From Edaphobacter lichenicola (lineage in GTDB: Bacteria > Acidobacteriota > Terriglobia > Terriglobales > Acidobacteriaceae), in NCBI RefSeq assembly GCF_025264645.1, contig NZ_CP073696.1, positions 620,001 through 684,000 on the forward strand: 64,000 nt of DNA. The letters run 5' to 3'. Positions 27,165 to 36,484 of the stretch are shown in pieces. The position numbers and the translations under genes were made by a program. The notes beneath the pieces are model-generated. The model was not told the origin of the DNA, ran no database searches, and was given only the letters and a program-made list of their open reading frames with translations. Within the stretch, counting starts at the first letter, position 1. Each line of letters begins with the position of its first letter.

Positions 27165-28694
27165 ATGGCGAAGCTGCTGGCAGTCAAACCTCTCTCTCGT
27201 CTGCTGAAGGAGGCGGAGAACGAGGGCGAGAGCGGACTCAAACGTACTCTGGGCCCACTGAACTTAATCACGCTCGGGATCGGGGCGATCATCGGCGCCG
27301 GAATTTTTGTGCTGACTGGCCAGGCTGCTGCGAAACATGCGGGGCCGGCGGTGATGCTCAGCTTTGTGGTGGCTGGGATTACCTGCGCGTTCGCGGGACT
27401 TTGCTATGCGGAGTTTGCTTCACTGATTCCGATTGCCGGCTCGGCTTATACGTATGGATATGCGACGCTGGGTGAGTTTGTGGCGTGGATCATTGGGTGG
27501 GATCTGGTGCTGGAGTATGCGTTTGGCGCGGCTACTGTGGCTTCGGGTTGGAGCGGATACTTTGTTGGGTTGCTGCAGGACTTCCATATTCATATTCCTC
27601 CGCAGCTGACGACTACGCCGGGAAATGTGCTGTACATGTACCACGATCGCTGGCAGACATTGATGGCGCTTCCTGCAGGCGTCGACGCTTCGGCGCTGCC
27701 TCATGTCACTGGTGTGTTCAACCTGGTGGCGTTTCTGGCGATCACCGTGATTACGACGATTTTGATCATTGGGATTCAAGAGTCGGCGAATCTGAATACC
27801 GCGATTGTGATTGTGAAGCTTGGTGTTGTGGCAGTTTTTCTGGTTCTTGGGATCGGGTACATCCTTCATCATCCGGCAGAGGCTCATGCGAACTGGACGC
27901 CGTTCATTCCGCCGAGCCAGGGGCCGGGGGCGTTCGGCATCGGAGGGATTACGGCTGGTGCGGCGTCGATCTTCTTTGCGTATATCGGGTTTGATGCGGT
28001 GTCTACGGCGGCGCAGGAGGCGAAGAATCCGAAGCGGGATATGCCGATCGGAATTCTTGGGTCGCTGGTCATCTGCACGCTGTTGTACATCGTTGTGTCG
28101 GGCGTGTTGACTGGATTGGTCAACTATAAGGCTCTGAATGTGGGCGACCCGGTTGCGGTCGGCATCGATGTAACGGGCGTTCGGTGGGGCAGCATTCTGG
28201 TGAAGATTGGTGCGGTGTTCGGGCTGGCGACGGTGATGCTCGTAATGTTACTGGGTCAGTCGCGGGTGTTTTATTCGATGTCTCGGGATGGGCTGCTGTG
28301 GAAGTGGGCTGGCGTGATCCATCCCCGGTTCCGGACTCCCTGGATCTCGAATCTGGTGGTTGGTGCGATTGTGGCGTTTATGCCCGCGTTGCTGCCGATT
28401 GACCGGTTGAGTGAGCTGGTGAACATGGGAACGCTGCTGGCGTTTGCGATAGTCTGTGCGGGCGTTTGGATACTGCGGCGACGCAATCCTCATCTGCATC
28501 GGCCTTTCAAGACTCCGTTTGTGCCTGCGGTGCCGATCCTCGGTATCATCAGCGCGCTGTACCTCGTGTGGACGCTGCCTACGCTGACCAAGGTAGTGGT
28601 GCTGGGGTGGCTTGCGTTTGGGTTGCTGATCTACTTTACGTACAGCGTGAAACATAGCAAGGTTCAGAAGGCGCTCCGGGAGGGTGTGGAGTAG
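27165..28694 (+). CDS. APC-family amino acid permease, cationic amino acid transporter type
   Basis: 509 residues, about 12-14 membrane segments. GIGAIIGAGIFVLTGQAAAKHAGPA in helix 1 is characteristic of the CAT/YfnA branch, as are GLCYAEFASLIPIAGSAYTY and the C-terminal permease core FKTPFVPAVPI. It may import basic or neutral amino acids. It ends the co-directional block, followed by a strong terminator at 28855-28883. It is different enough from the preceding permease not to be a recent duplicate. Confidence 0.9.
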   Translation: MAKLLAVKPLSRLLKEAENEGESGLKRTLGPLNLITLGIGAIIGAGIFVLTGQAAAKHAGPAVMLSFVVAGITCAFAGLCYAEFASLIPIAGSAYTYGYATLGEFVAWIIGWDLVLEYAFGAATVASGWSGYFVGLLQDFHIHIPPQLTTTPGNVLYMYHDRWQTLMALPAGVDASALPHVTGVFNLVAFLAITVITTILIIGIQESANLNTAIVIVKLGVVAVFLVLGIGYILHHPAEAHANWTPFIPPSQGPGAFGIGGITAGAASIFFAYIGFDAVSTAAQEAKNPKRDMPIGILGSLVICTLLYIVVSGVLTGLVNYKALNVGDPVAVGIDVTGVRWGSILVKIGAVFGLATVMLVMLLGQSRVFYSMSRDGLLWKWAGVIHPRFRTPWISNLVVGAIVAFMPALLPIDRLSELVNMGTLLAFAIVCAGVWILRRRNPHLHRPFKTPFVPAVPILGIISALYLVWTLPTLTKVVVLGWLAFGLLIYFTYSVKHSKVQKALREGVE

Positions 28695-28739
28695 TGACTT
28701 TCTCCGGGGTACCCCCCCCGGGGGTTGGTGTACGTAAGT

Positions 28740-28795
28740 CATTTAGAATGAATGTTTAGTGGAAATGGCTGCTTTCAAATATTTCATTCTAAATG
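28740..28795. repeat. Inverted repeat with GC-rich palindromes upstream
   Basis: CATTTAGAATGAA (28740-28752) and TTCATTCTAAATG (28783-28795) are perfect 13-bp inverted arms around a 30-nt loop. Just before them are the palindromes GGGGTACCCC and CCCCCGGGGG (28706-28723). This may be an intact copy of a dispersed element, but no second copy was seen in the window. Confidence 0.6.
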
Positions 28796-28854
28796 GGTTA
28801 CAGCTAAATATCTCCAACCAAGCGGGTTATGCGCTTTTCTCCTCACGGTAACTG

Positions 28855-28883
28855 AAAAAGCCTCGGCAATGCCGAGGCTTTTT
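28855..28883. terminator. Rho-independent terminator, bidirectional
   Basis: AGCCTCGGC-AAT-GCCGAGGCT stem of 9 bp with a 3-nt loop, preceded by an A-run and followed by TTTTT, so it can work on both strands: after the permease and, less directly, for transcripts coming from the right. Confidence 0.92.
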
Positions 28884-29040
28884 CTATGCTTGATTCAAGT
28901 ATAGCGTTTCGAGCATAACTCATACGCCACGCGAATGAGCTGGATTGGCGCGGGTTTTCGCTGTTTTGGGGCTTGACAAGGTTTTTTGTCTTTTGAGCGG
29001 CGTGGCTTTGCGGAGCGGAGATGACAACCGCAAGGACAAC

Positions 29041-29065
29041 CGCAGATCCCCTTCGGGGATGACAA
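29041..29065 (+). repeat. Dispersed repeat, copy 7
   Basis: CGCAGATCCCCTTCGGGGATGACAA: same unit as in the arginine cluster, with compensating changes that keep the hairpin (ATCCCC-TTC-GGGGAT). Confidence 0.85.
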
Positions 29066-29106
29066 CAAGAGACGCAACGACAACCGCAACAGCAACGGCA
29101 AAGACA

Positions 29107-29133
29107 GGGATCCTTCGCTGCGCTCAGGATGAC
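29107..29133 (+). repeat. Related repeat with longer loop
   Basis: GGATCCTTCGCTGCGCTCAGGATGAC: hairpin ATCCT...AGGAT with the TTCGCTGCGCTC loop, ending ATGAC like the other units. Confidence 0.7.
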
Positions 29134-29288
29134 GACTTTGATGGTGCGTGGTGACATTGGTGGTTGTTGCGGAAGGGCAACAAAAGGCAAGCAACCGCTT
29201 TATCAACAAAGGCGAGCAACAGCCCCGGCAATAAAAGCAGCAACCATGGCAACAAAGGCAGGCAACTGCTGCGGTGGCTAGCTGAGGG

Positions 29289-31943
29289 TTAGTTTTTGGG
29301 GAGTGGTTTGGGGTTGGTGAAGGCTGATGCGGAGGCGCCTGGGGCGGCGGAGGCCGTTTGGGGGAGGATGGGCAGGGTTACGGTGTTAGTGGCGGTGGGG
29401 TCGTCGCGAAGGCGTAGGTAGAAGCCGGTTTTGGCGGGGCGTGGGAGGGTGAGGCTGGTGCCGACGAAGCCTTCAGGTACGGTTGTTGGGGCGGTGAAGG
29501 TGGAGTCGGTGGCGATGGAGTCGACGAGGTAGAGGCTGGAGCCGGTGAGGGTGCAGGGCTGAGTCGTGTCCGCTGGGCAGCGTAGCGCTGTGAAGGTGGG
29601 GAGGCGGACGAGGGTGACGAGAGGGAGCCAGTCGCCAGTGGTGCCGTCGGGGGAGATGGGGCGCAGGCGGAGCGGACCAAAGGCCGAGGTGCCGAAGGCC
29701 TTGAGGGGATCCAGCGTTGCGAGGAGGGTGTGGGGATTCTGAAGGACGAGATTGCCCTCGGAGACGCTGAGGGTGGAGTGGAGGCTGTCGTCGGCGTTTG
29801 TGATTTCGATTTTGCCGGCGCGGGGGAAGGGTACTGGGGACTTCAGCGAGAAGGTGAGCTGCTGGTCGGCGGGGAGGTCGTCCTGAGTGGCGAGGTGAAT
29901 GGGGCTGTTGGAGTCGCCCATGTTTTTGTTGAGCAGGGTGACCGAGGGGCGGGCAGGAGAGACGGTGACGGGAAGCGTGAGGTTGCGGCCGTCTTTGAGC
30001 GAGAAACTGGCGGTGAGGTGATCGCCGACGCGAAGTTTGGGGGCCTGGCTATTGGGTGGGAGGGTAAGGCGAAGCTGGGCGTCGGAGTTGGAGGGTGCAG
30101 GGGTGGGTGTGGCGGTGTCCTGATTGGAGGGGATAGGTACTGGGGCTGGGGTGAAGACGAGGTTGTTGATGGTGAGTTGCTGGACCTGATCGAGGCTGGA
30201 GCCGGTGAGATCGGCGGTGGTGTCGCCGGCGTGAAGCTCGAGGGCGGTGAGGCGGGCTGGCTCGGAGTAGGTTTTGGCAGCGACGGTCTCGTCCTTCGAT
30301 TCGCCGAACTGCTTGATGGCGAGGTGAAGGGCTCCGGGATCGTTGGCTTTGAGAGGAACGGTGACGTCGACGGTGGCTGGCTTGTCGGCTGGCTTCCACT
30401 TGGCCTCGATGAGCTTTCCGGCAGCGGCGTCGAGGGAGATGGTGTTGAGGCAGGCAGTGCCGGTAGAGCTGAGCATGAGGTGGTTTTCACGGCCAGCGAT
30501 GAGGACGTCGTCGTCGGCTAACTTCCAGTCCTTGCCTGGTGAGTCCTGAAGCTGCAGGGTTGGACCTTTGAAGGGGTCGAAGCCCCAGAAGCCGCTGATG
30601 GTGCCGGTGACGGTGCTGCCGGTTGGTGCTGCCGAAGCCGGTTTTACTGGATGCGATCCGTCTGTTGCGGCTGCGGTGTCTGGTTTGGTGTTCGGGCTTG
30701 CCTCGTCGGTGGGTTCAAAGGACGCTTCTAATTCAGAGGTTGTTTTGAGGGGGAGTGGTTTGCGCTCTGGCGTGTGTGCCAGGACGAGGCCTCCTCGAAA
30801 GGCATCGGGTGTGACGGGAATGTCGGTGCCACCGTTGGGGCCGTCGACGTGAAGGACGAGATCGTGTGCCAATGTGGTTGCATAGACGAGCGGAGCGCCT
30901 TCGACGGGGAGCACTACCTCGGGTTTGAGCAGACATGCGATGTCTTTGGGGGTGGTGGGGCGGAGCGGCGGGGGCACGGCGGCTTGAATGGCAGGAAGCC
31001 CGATGACGATGACAGACTTCGGATTGTTGAAGGAGGGTGGGGTGTTGAGGCGGAGGTTGAGGGCGTCACCGTCGGGGAAGGCGATGGCGGGGATGTACTG
31101 ATATTTGGCGGTGTGGAGGGTGCTGGTGATGCGGATGAGGTCGACGATGGCACCGACGTAGGGGCTGTAGTTTCCGCCGCCAGCGAGCCTGGTATAGCTC
31201 GCCTGGTTGATGAGGTCGGAGTTGGATCCGTCGTTCAATGTGTCGGCTACGGACTGGCCATGGCCGTCGTCTAAGAGGGTCTGGTTTCCGGCCTGGGTGA
31301 GGCAGGTAGATTGCGTGTCGACGGGGCGCTTGAAGCAGTCGGCGTTGGGCTTCAGGTTGAGGGTTCGGGACAGGAGATCGGAGTGGTCGGCGAGACCTTT
31401 GGCGTCATCGGGCGGGACACGACGGATGGCGGCGAGATAGGTCTCGATACGGGCTTGTTCGAATCCGGATTCGATGAGGTCTTGCGAGGCACGAACGAAG
31501 ATGCCTGGGCGGCCGCGGACGGCGGAGCGGAGTGTGCTGAAGTCGCCGCCAGTCTCGGGCGCGAGGAAGAGAATGACCTGCTGCGCTTCGGCGGGGACGG
31601 TGATGGTGACGCCTTCCTCGCGGACCTTCTTGTTCCAGGTTTGAATCTCAGAGAACCAGTTGTCGGGGGGCGGGTTGGTGGTGCCGCGCAGGAAGACCGC
31701 GACGAGGAGGTAGTGTACCGATTGGGTGGGTGGGAGATCGGCGCGTAGCCAGATCTTGTCTCCGGGCTGGAGGTTGGGTACCTGGGCGATGGGGAGCTTC
31801 TTGCCATCGCGGGTGACGTGGACGTCTATCTTGGGACCGGCGAGATCGAAGCGTGCGGGATCGGCGTGGAGCAGCGAAGCGACACTGAGGAGGGCAGCGA
31901 GAGTTCCAGCGAGACTTAAACGTCGAAACACACTTGCCATCAT
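29289..31943 (-). CDS. Large secreted protein of unknown function
   Basis: 884 residues with a signal peptide (LSLAGTLAALLSVASLLHA). No family recognised. The N-terminal part (PGDKIWLRADLPPTQSVHYL) looks like a beta domain. Residues 200-240 hold a Cys-containing segment (ADCFKRPVDTQSTCLTQAG), and the middle is Ser/Thr/Pro/Ala-rich. The rest appears to be several Ig-like beta domains ending in a low-complexity tail. Base use is very GC-rich in third positions. It probably lies in or beyond the periplasm. The next gene on this strand upstream is the ABC ATPase, but the 77-bp gap and dissimilar function give no clear link. The second ATG (31940) may be used. Confidence 0.75.
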   Translation of the reverse strand: MMASVFRRLSLAGTLAALLSVASLLHADPARFDLAGPKIDVHVTRDGKKLPIAQVPNLQPGDKIWLRADLPPTQSVHYLLVAVFLRGTTNPPPDNWFSEIQTWNKKVREEGVTITVPAEAQQVILFLAPETGGDFSTLRSAVRGRPGIFVRASQDLIESGFEQARIETYLAAIRRVPPDDAKGLADHSDLLSRTLNLKPNADCFKRPVDTQSTCLTQAGNQTLLDDGHGQSVADTLNDGSNSDLINQASYTRLAGGGNYSPYVGAIVDLIRITSTLHTAKYQYIPAIAFPDGDALNLRLNTPPSFNNPKSVIVIGLPAIQAAVPPPLRPTTPKDIACLLKPEVVLPVEGAPLVYATTLAHDLVLHVDGPNGGTDIPVTPDAFRGGLVLAHTPERKPLPLKTTSELEASFEPTDEASPNTKPDTAAATDGSHPVKPASAAPTGSTVTGTISGFWGFDPFKGPTLQLQDSPGKDWKLADDDVLIAGRENHLMLSSTGTACLNTISLDAAAGKLIEAKWKPADKPATVDVTVPLKANDPGALHLAIKQFGESKDETVAAKTYSEPARLTALELHAGDTTADLTGSSLDQVQQLTINNLVFTPAPVPIPSNQDTATPTPAPSNSDAQLRLTLPPNSQAPKLRVGDHLTASFSLKDGRNLTLPVTVSPARPSVTLLNKNMGDSNSPIHLATQDDLPADQQLTFSLKSPVPFPRAGKIEITNADDSLHSTLSVSEGNLVLQNPHTLLATLDPLKAFGTSAFGPLRLRPISPDGTTGDWLPLVTLVRLPTFTALRCPADTTQPCTLTGSSLYLVDSIATDSTFTAPTTVPEGFVGTSLTLPRPAKTGFYLRLRDDPTATNTVTLPILPQTASAAPGASASAFTNPKPLPKN

Positions 31944-32020
31944 TCCATTTTAGACGGCGAAATGGCTCCTGCGGCTGTACTGCGGATGTTGTTGAATCAT
32001 CTACGTTACGTGATTCGGAT

Positions 32021-32782
32021 TTACTTGTTGCGGATGCGGGAGGAGAGATGATCGCCTGCGACGACGCCGTCGCGGATGGTGACGATGCGATGGGCGTACT
32101 CGGCGATGTCGGGCTCGTGCGTGACGAGGACGATGGTATTGCCGTTGGAGTGGAGTTCGTCGAAGAGAGCCATGATCTCGTCGCCGGTCTTGGAGTCGAG
32201 GTTGCCGGTGGGTTCGTCGGCGAGGATGATGGAGGGCCGATTGACGAGGGCGCGGGCGATGGCGACGCGTTGGCGCTGGCCTCCGGAGAGCTCGTTGGGC
32301 TTGTGCATCATGCGAGTGCCGAGGCCGACGGACTCGAGAACATCTTTGGCGCGCTTGGTGCGGTCGGCTGCGGGGGTGCCGTTGTAGATGAGGGGCAGCT
32401 CGACGTTGTGGAGCGAGGTGGCGCGAGCGAGAAGGTTGAAGGTCTGGAAGACGAAGCCGATCTCTTTATTGCGAATGCGGGCGAGTTCGTCGTCGTTGAG
32501 TTCGGAGACGTCGTGGCCGTTGAGCCAGTAGCGGCCCTGGGAGGGTGAGTCGAGGCAACCGATGAGGTTCATCAGGGTCGATTTGCCTGAACCGGAGGGT
32601 CCCATGATGGCGACGTATTCGTTGTGGCGGATGCGGAGATTGACGCCACGGAGAGCGTTCACCTGCTGGTCGCCCATCTCGTAGGTCTTCCAGAGATTGT
32701 CGGTGACGATGACGTCGCCGGTGGTGGGACCGGAGGCGTTGCTGGTGCTGAGGTTGGATTCGACTGCAGTTTCGATTGCCAT
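32021..32782 (-). CDS. ABC transporter ATP-binding protein (MacB/LolD type)
   Basis: 253-residue ATPase. Walker [10 protein letters not shown] at 61-69, signature LSGGQ at 165-169, Walker B IILADEP at 186-191, and H-loop [22 protein letters not shown] is typical of the MacB/LolD/FtsE group that drives MacB-like permeases. About 20 unstructured residues precede the domain. It follows the HlyD-type adaptor on the same strand by 116 bp, which suggests a MacAB-like tripartite exporter, but no permease gene is beside it. Confidence 0.93.
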   Translation of the reverse strand: MAIETAVESNLSTSNASGPTTGDVIVTDNLWKTYEMGDQQVNALRGVNLRIRHNEYVAIMGPSGSGKSTLMNLIGCLDSPSQGRYWLNGHDVSELNDDELARIRNKEIGFVFQTFNLLARATSLHNVELPLIYNGTPAADRTKRAKDVLESVGLGTRMMHKPNELSGGQRQRVAIARALVNRPSIILADEPTGNLDSKTGDEIMALFDELHSNGNTIVLVTHEPDIAEYAHRIVTIRDGVVAGDHLSSRIRNK

Positions 32783-32898
32783 CCGGTTCTCCGTGCTCCT
32801 CTTGCTTCAGGATAGTACGTTTGGGGTGGTGGGATGGTTCCGCGATGTTGGCTCGGTCACTGCGTAGGCACCTATTTTAGACTTGAGGTTCAAATTTT

Positions 32899-34308
32899 TC
32901 AGGATTTGTCTGCGTCGGTGGCTGTCGTTTCGACGGTGTTATCTACTTTGACGGCAGTGCCGCTCTTTAGGCCTCGCAAAATCCGATATCGGCCAGTGAC
33001 TATTTCATCGCCTTCTTTGAGTCCGCTGAGAACCTCGATGTCGGTGGCTCCGGTGATGCCGGTGGTGACGGGGACGAAGATTGCACGGAGCTTTTTGTGG
33101 TCCGTCTGAAGGAGGTAGACGCCCTGGACGGGTTGAGGCTTGGTGGTGGTGGCGGCGGCGACTGCACCTGCTTTGGGTTTGCCGGCGTTGGCGGCGAGAG
33201 CTTTTTCGGTGGCGGGATCGCGCTGGACGAGGGCCTGGATCGGGATGGTGAGGTCGTTGGGTTTGTGAGCGGTGGTGATCTTGGCCGTGGTGGAGAGGCC
33301 GGGGCGAAGCTCATCGTTGCTCAGGCCAGGGATTTGGTCGATGGTGACGACGACCTTGAAGTCCTTGGCCTCTTCGGTGCCTGTTGTGCTTTGGCTGGTG
33401 GCGACGCCGGTGGTGCGGAGGAGGGCCTGATCGCCGACCTGGGTGACGTGGCCTTTGAAGACGCGGCCGGGAAGGGCATCGACGGTGACCTCCGCAGGCT
33501 GGTTGAGTTGGACGTTGACGATGTCGGTTTCGTCGACTTTAACCTCGGCGGTGATGACAGACATGTCGGCGAGGGTCATGAGGGTTGAGCCTTCGGCGTT
33601 TTGAATGCCGAGGACGACGGTCTCGCCTTCGCGAACGGGGACGTTGGTGACGAGGCCGTCGAAGGGAGCGCGGCTGACGGTCTTGTCGAGTGCGTCGTAG
33701 TTGGCGCGCTGGCTGGCGACGGCCTGGTTCATGTGGCCGCGTTGGGACTCGGTCTGAGCCAAGGCCTGTGCGAGAGCGGCCTGCCGTTGATCGAGAGTAG
33801 CAGCGGACATATCGTACGCTGCTTTTTTGGCGTCGAAGTCTTGCTTGGCGATCAGCTTGTCGTTGTAGAGGGCCAGCGCGCGATTGTAGTCAAGTTTCTT
33901 CTGCTCGAGGTCGGCTTTGCCCTGGGCAATGTTCGCTTCGGCGGTCTTTTCGGCGGCGAGATAGCTGGAGATATCGGTCTTGGACGCGGAGATGGTCGCC
34001 TGCTGGGCTTCGACGGTTGCCTGCGGCTGAACGCTCTCGACGGTGGCGAGAACGGTGCCGGCCTTCACATGATCACCCTCTTTGACGTTGAGGTGGGTGA
34101 TGCGTCCGAAGGCGGTGGCGCCGATATTGACGTAGGTCTTGGGTTTGATCTGGCCGGTGCCGTTGACGACGGAGATCAGGTCCTGGCGCACTACTTTGCC
34201 GGTGGCAACTTTGGTGACGCTGGCCTGGCCGTGAAGAATGGTGCCAACGATGATCCCTCCGAGAACCAGGACCGCAACGACGATCAAAAGGATTTTCTTT
34301 AGGCTCAT
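32899..34308 (-). CDS. HlyD/MacA-type efflux periplasmic adaptor
   Basis: 469 residues, membrane fusion protein. The N-terminal anchor is ILLIVVAVLVLGGIIVGTIL. A barrel-sandwich half follows (GRITHLNVKEGDHVKAGTVL), then a long coiled-coil hairpin (about residues 105-215, rich in Ala/Gln/Lys) and the second half (SRAPFDGLVTNVPVREGETV), then a beta-barrel and a membrane-proximal domain with an Ala/Lys-rich insertion. ATG 34308 is chosen over GTG 34326, which would only add six residues. It pairs with the ABC ATPase downstream. Confidence 0.92.
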   Translation of the reverse strand: MSLKKILLIVVAVLVLGGIIVGTILHGQASVTKVATGKVVRQDLISVVNGTGQIKPKTYVNIGATAFGRITHLNVKEGDHVKAGTVLATVESVQPQATVEAQQATISASKTDISSYLAAEKTAEANIAQGKADLEQKKLDYNRALALYNDKLIAKQDFDAKKAAYDMSAATLDQRQAALAQALAQTESQRGHMNQAVASQRANYDALDKTVSRAPFDGLVTNVPVREGETVVLGIQNAEGSTLMTLADMSVITAEVKVDETDIVNVQLNQPAEVTVDALPGRVFKGHVTQVGDQALLRTTGVATSQSTTGTEEAKDFKVVVTIDQIPGLSNDELRPGLSTTAKITTAHKPNDLTIPIQALVQRDPATEKALAANAGKPKAGAVAAATTTKPQPVQGVYLLQTDHKKLRAIFVPVTTGITGATDIEVLSGLKEGDEIVTGRYRILRGLKSGTAVKVDNTVETTATDADKS

Positions 34309-34595
34309 TGCTGCTTTCTGTCGCACCCCTGCCCGAAGACGGGGGCGCGTTTTGAGTTAGTAGCTGCTGAATACAGTACGGAAGCGAAAGACCATGTGTT
34401 CCAATAATCTTTTCTTGACGCGGGCGAAGCCTGTTTCGAAGAGATCCTCCAGAGTTCGCAACTCTGCTGTGGACAGGACTTATCCGCTCCCTTCATCTGC
34501 GAGCGATGATAGCAGGGGTGGTCTGGAGTCTCCTCTTGTAACGGAGGTGTAACCGCTCTACAATGTTGGTTGGTACCAGGAGCACAACCTCAGCT

Positions 34596-36335
34596 ATGAC
34601 AACTTCTCGGCGCTTTGCATCCGGCACGGCTTTTCTCTTCCTTGCGATGATGGGAGCGGGTGTTTTAGCAGCGCAGCAAACGCCTGGTGGTTCTACGGAG
34701 CCCGATGGCGTAACAAAGGGCCCCACGGTTACAGAGCAGCCGGATCCGCTGAAGCGTCCGTTGAGCGATCAGGAGAAGATCGCACAGCGGAAGGCGCTGA
34801 AGCAGGAATTAAAGGGCGTTTATAAGAAGTGGGTGGATGAGGATGTTCGCTGGATCATTACCGACCAGGAGTTGCAGGCGTTCAAGAGTTTAAGCAACGA
34901 CGAAGAACGCGACCAGTTTATTGAAAACTTCTGGTTGCGCCGCAATCCGAATCCCGACTCTCCTGAGAATGAGTTCCGCGAAGAGCACTACGCACGCATT
35001 GCGTATGCGAACGACCATTTTGCTGCCGGCAAGCCTGGCTGGAGGACGGATCGCGGACATATTTATATCGCTTACGGTAAGGCGGACAGCATCGACTCCC
35101 ATCCGAGCGGCGGCAGCTACGAGCGGCCGATGGAAGAGGGCGGCGGTAATACTTCTACCTTCCCGTTCGAGATATGGCACTACCGCTATCTCGAGGGTAT
35201 TGGCGACAACGTCGACATCGAGTTTGTAGACACCTGCATGTGCGGCGACTACCACATGACGATTGACCGGTCGGAGAAGGATGCGCTGAAGCATGTTCCG
35301 GGAGCCGGCCAGACGATGTACGAGCAGACGGGCCAGTCCAAGCAGGCAGACCGGTTTTCAGGTGGCGGTCTGGAGCAGCTTGGTGCGGGGCCGCTCTCGT
35401 CCCAGAACCAGAGCAAGCAGTTTGATCGGTTGGATCGCTATGCCAAGCTGATGGCTCCCCCTGAGATCAAGTTCAAGGATATGGAGTCGTTTATGGCGAC
35501 CTCCAAGATTTTGACTGGACCACCATTTTTATTTGACGTTCGGACAGACTACGTCAAGGTGACGAACGATACGATTCTGGTCCCGGTGACGCTGCAGATC
35601 AGGAACAGCGACATCACGTTCACCAATAAAGACGGAGTCGCCATGGGCACAGTGAACATCCTGGGTCGCGTGTCGAACCTGAACCATAAGCCGATTCAGA
35701 CTTTTGAAGATACGGTGAGTGTGCAGGTGCCGAGCGAGTTGCTGGCCCGCAAGCGATCGGATCTGTCGGTTTACTGGAAGTCTCTTCCGTTACGGCCTGG
35801 GCTTTACAAGATCGATATCGTGATCAAGGACGTCAACAACCCGGATCACATCGGCAGATGGGAGCGCAGTTTGAATGTTCCCCAATACGATGATGACCGA
35901 CTATCTTCTTCGTCGCTGATTCTGGCGGACCAGATGGAACGGGTACCCTCGAAAGATATTGGAGCTGGCAATTTTATTATTGGAGATACGCGAATTCGCC
36001 CGCGTGTCTCGACCGGAGTCGCAGTTCCTGTTACATTTCATCGTGCACAGAGTCTGAACTTCTGGATGCAGGTGTATAACCTTGGTATCGATGAAAAAAG
36101 CAAACAGAACGGTGCGACCATCGAGTATCAGATTCTGGACATGGCGACCAATACGACAGTGTTGCAGGCACAAGAGCTGACGTCGAAGACCAATCCGAAT
36201 GCGGACCAGGTCACGATTGAAAAGAGTTTGCCGCTGGCAAGCTTGCAGCCAGGAAAATATCAGGTAAGCATCAAAGTAAATGACGGAATAACGAAGCAGC
36301 AGATCGCAGAATCTGCATCCTTCATCGTAGATTAG
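34596..36335 (+). CDS. GWxTD domain-containing protein
   Basis: Secreted or outer-surface protein known mainly from Acidobacteria and Bacteroidetes-like groups; function not established. The signal peptide SRRFASGTAFLFLAMMGAGV ends near AAQQ. The GWxTD domain runs over roughly residues 70-240 (KKWVDEDVRWIITDQELQAF); the naming motif is altered to RWIITD here. The conserved NFWLRRNPNPDSPENEFREE and DRGHIYIAYGKAD segments follow. The C-terminal half is beta-rich. A longer start at ATG 34563 is possible; neither has an ideally placed ribosome site. Confidence 0.88.
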   Translation: MTTSRRFASGTAFLFLAMMGAGVLAAQQTPGGSTEPDGVTKGPTVTEQPDPLKRPLSDQEKIAQRKALKQELKGVYKKWVDEDVRWIITDQELQAFKSLSNDEERDQFIENFWLRRNPNPDSPENEFREEHYARIAYANDHFAAGKPGWRTDRGHIYIAYGKADSIDSHPSGGSYERPMEEGGGNTSTFPFEIWHYRYLEGIGDNVDIEFVDTCMCGDYHMTIDRSEKDALKHVPGAGQTMYEQTGQSKQADRFSGGGLEQLGAGPLSSQNQSKQFDRLDRYAKLMAPPEIKFKDMESFMATSKILTGPPFLFDVRTDYVKVTNDTILVPVTLQIRNSDITFTNKDGVAMGTVNILGRVSNLNHKPIQTFEDTVSVQVPSELLARKRSDLSVYWKSLPLRPGLYKIDIVIKDVNNPDHIGRWERSLNVPQYDDDRLSSSSLILADQMERVPSKDIGAGNFIIGDTRIRPRVSTGVAVPVTFHRAQSLNFWMQVYNLGIDEKSKQNGATIEYQILDMATNTTVLQAQELTSKTNPNADQVTIEKSLPLASLQPGKYQVSIKVNDGITKQQIAESASFIVD

Positions 36336-36484
36336 GCAGGTGCGGTTTTAGATTTCAAAAAACAATATGATTGCGCGGACGTTAATTTGCAGCAATCAAT
36401 TTCCACCGCACGCTGTGAGACGCACCCTATTTTTTCGGGTGTGGATTGGATAGGACAGCCATCGACGCGCAGGACGGCTTTACT

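Larger units (their letters stand above)
28884..29288. other. Intergenic stretch with repeats and A/C-rich tracts
   Basis: No gene seen. It holds two dispersed repeat units and long runs of AACAAC/GCAAC-type low-complexity sequence on the plus strand. Confidence 0.6.
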
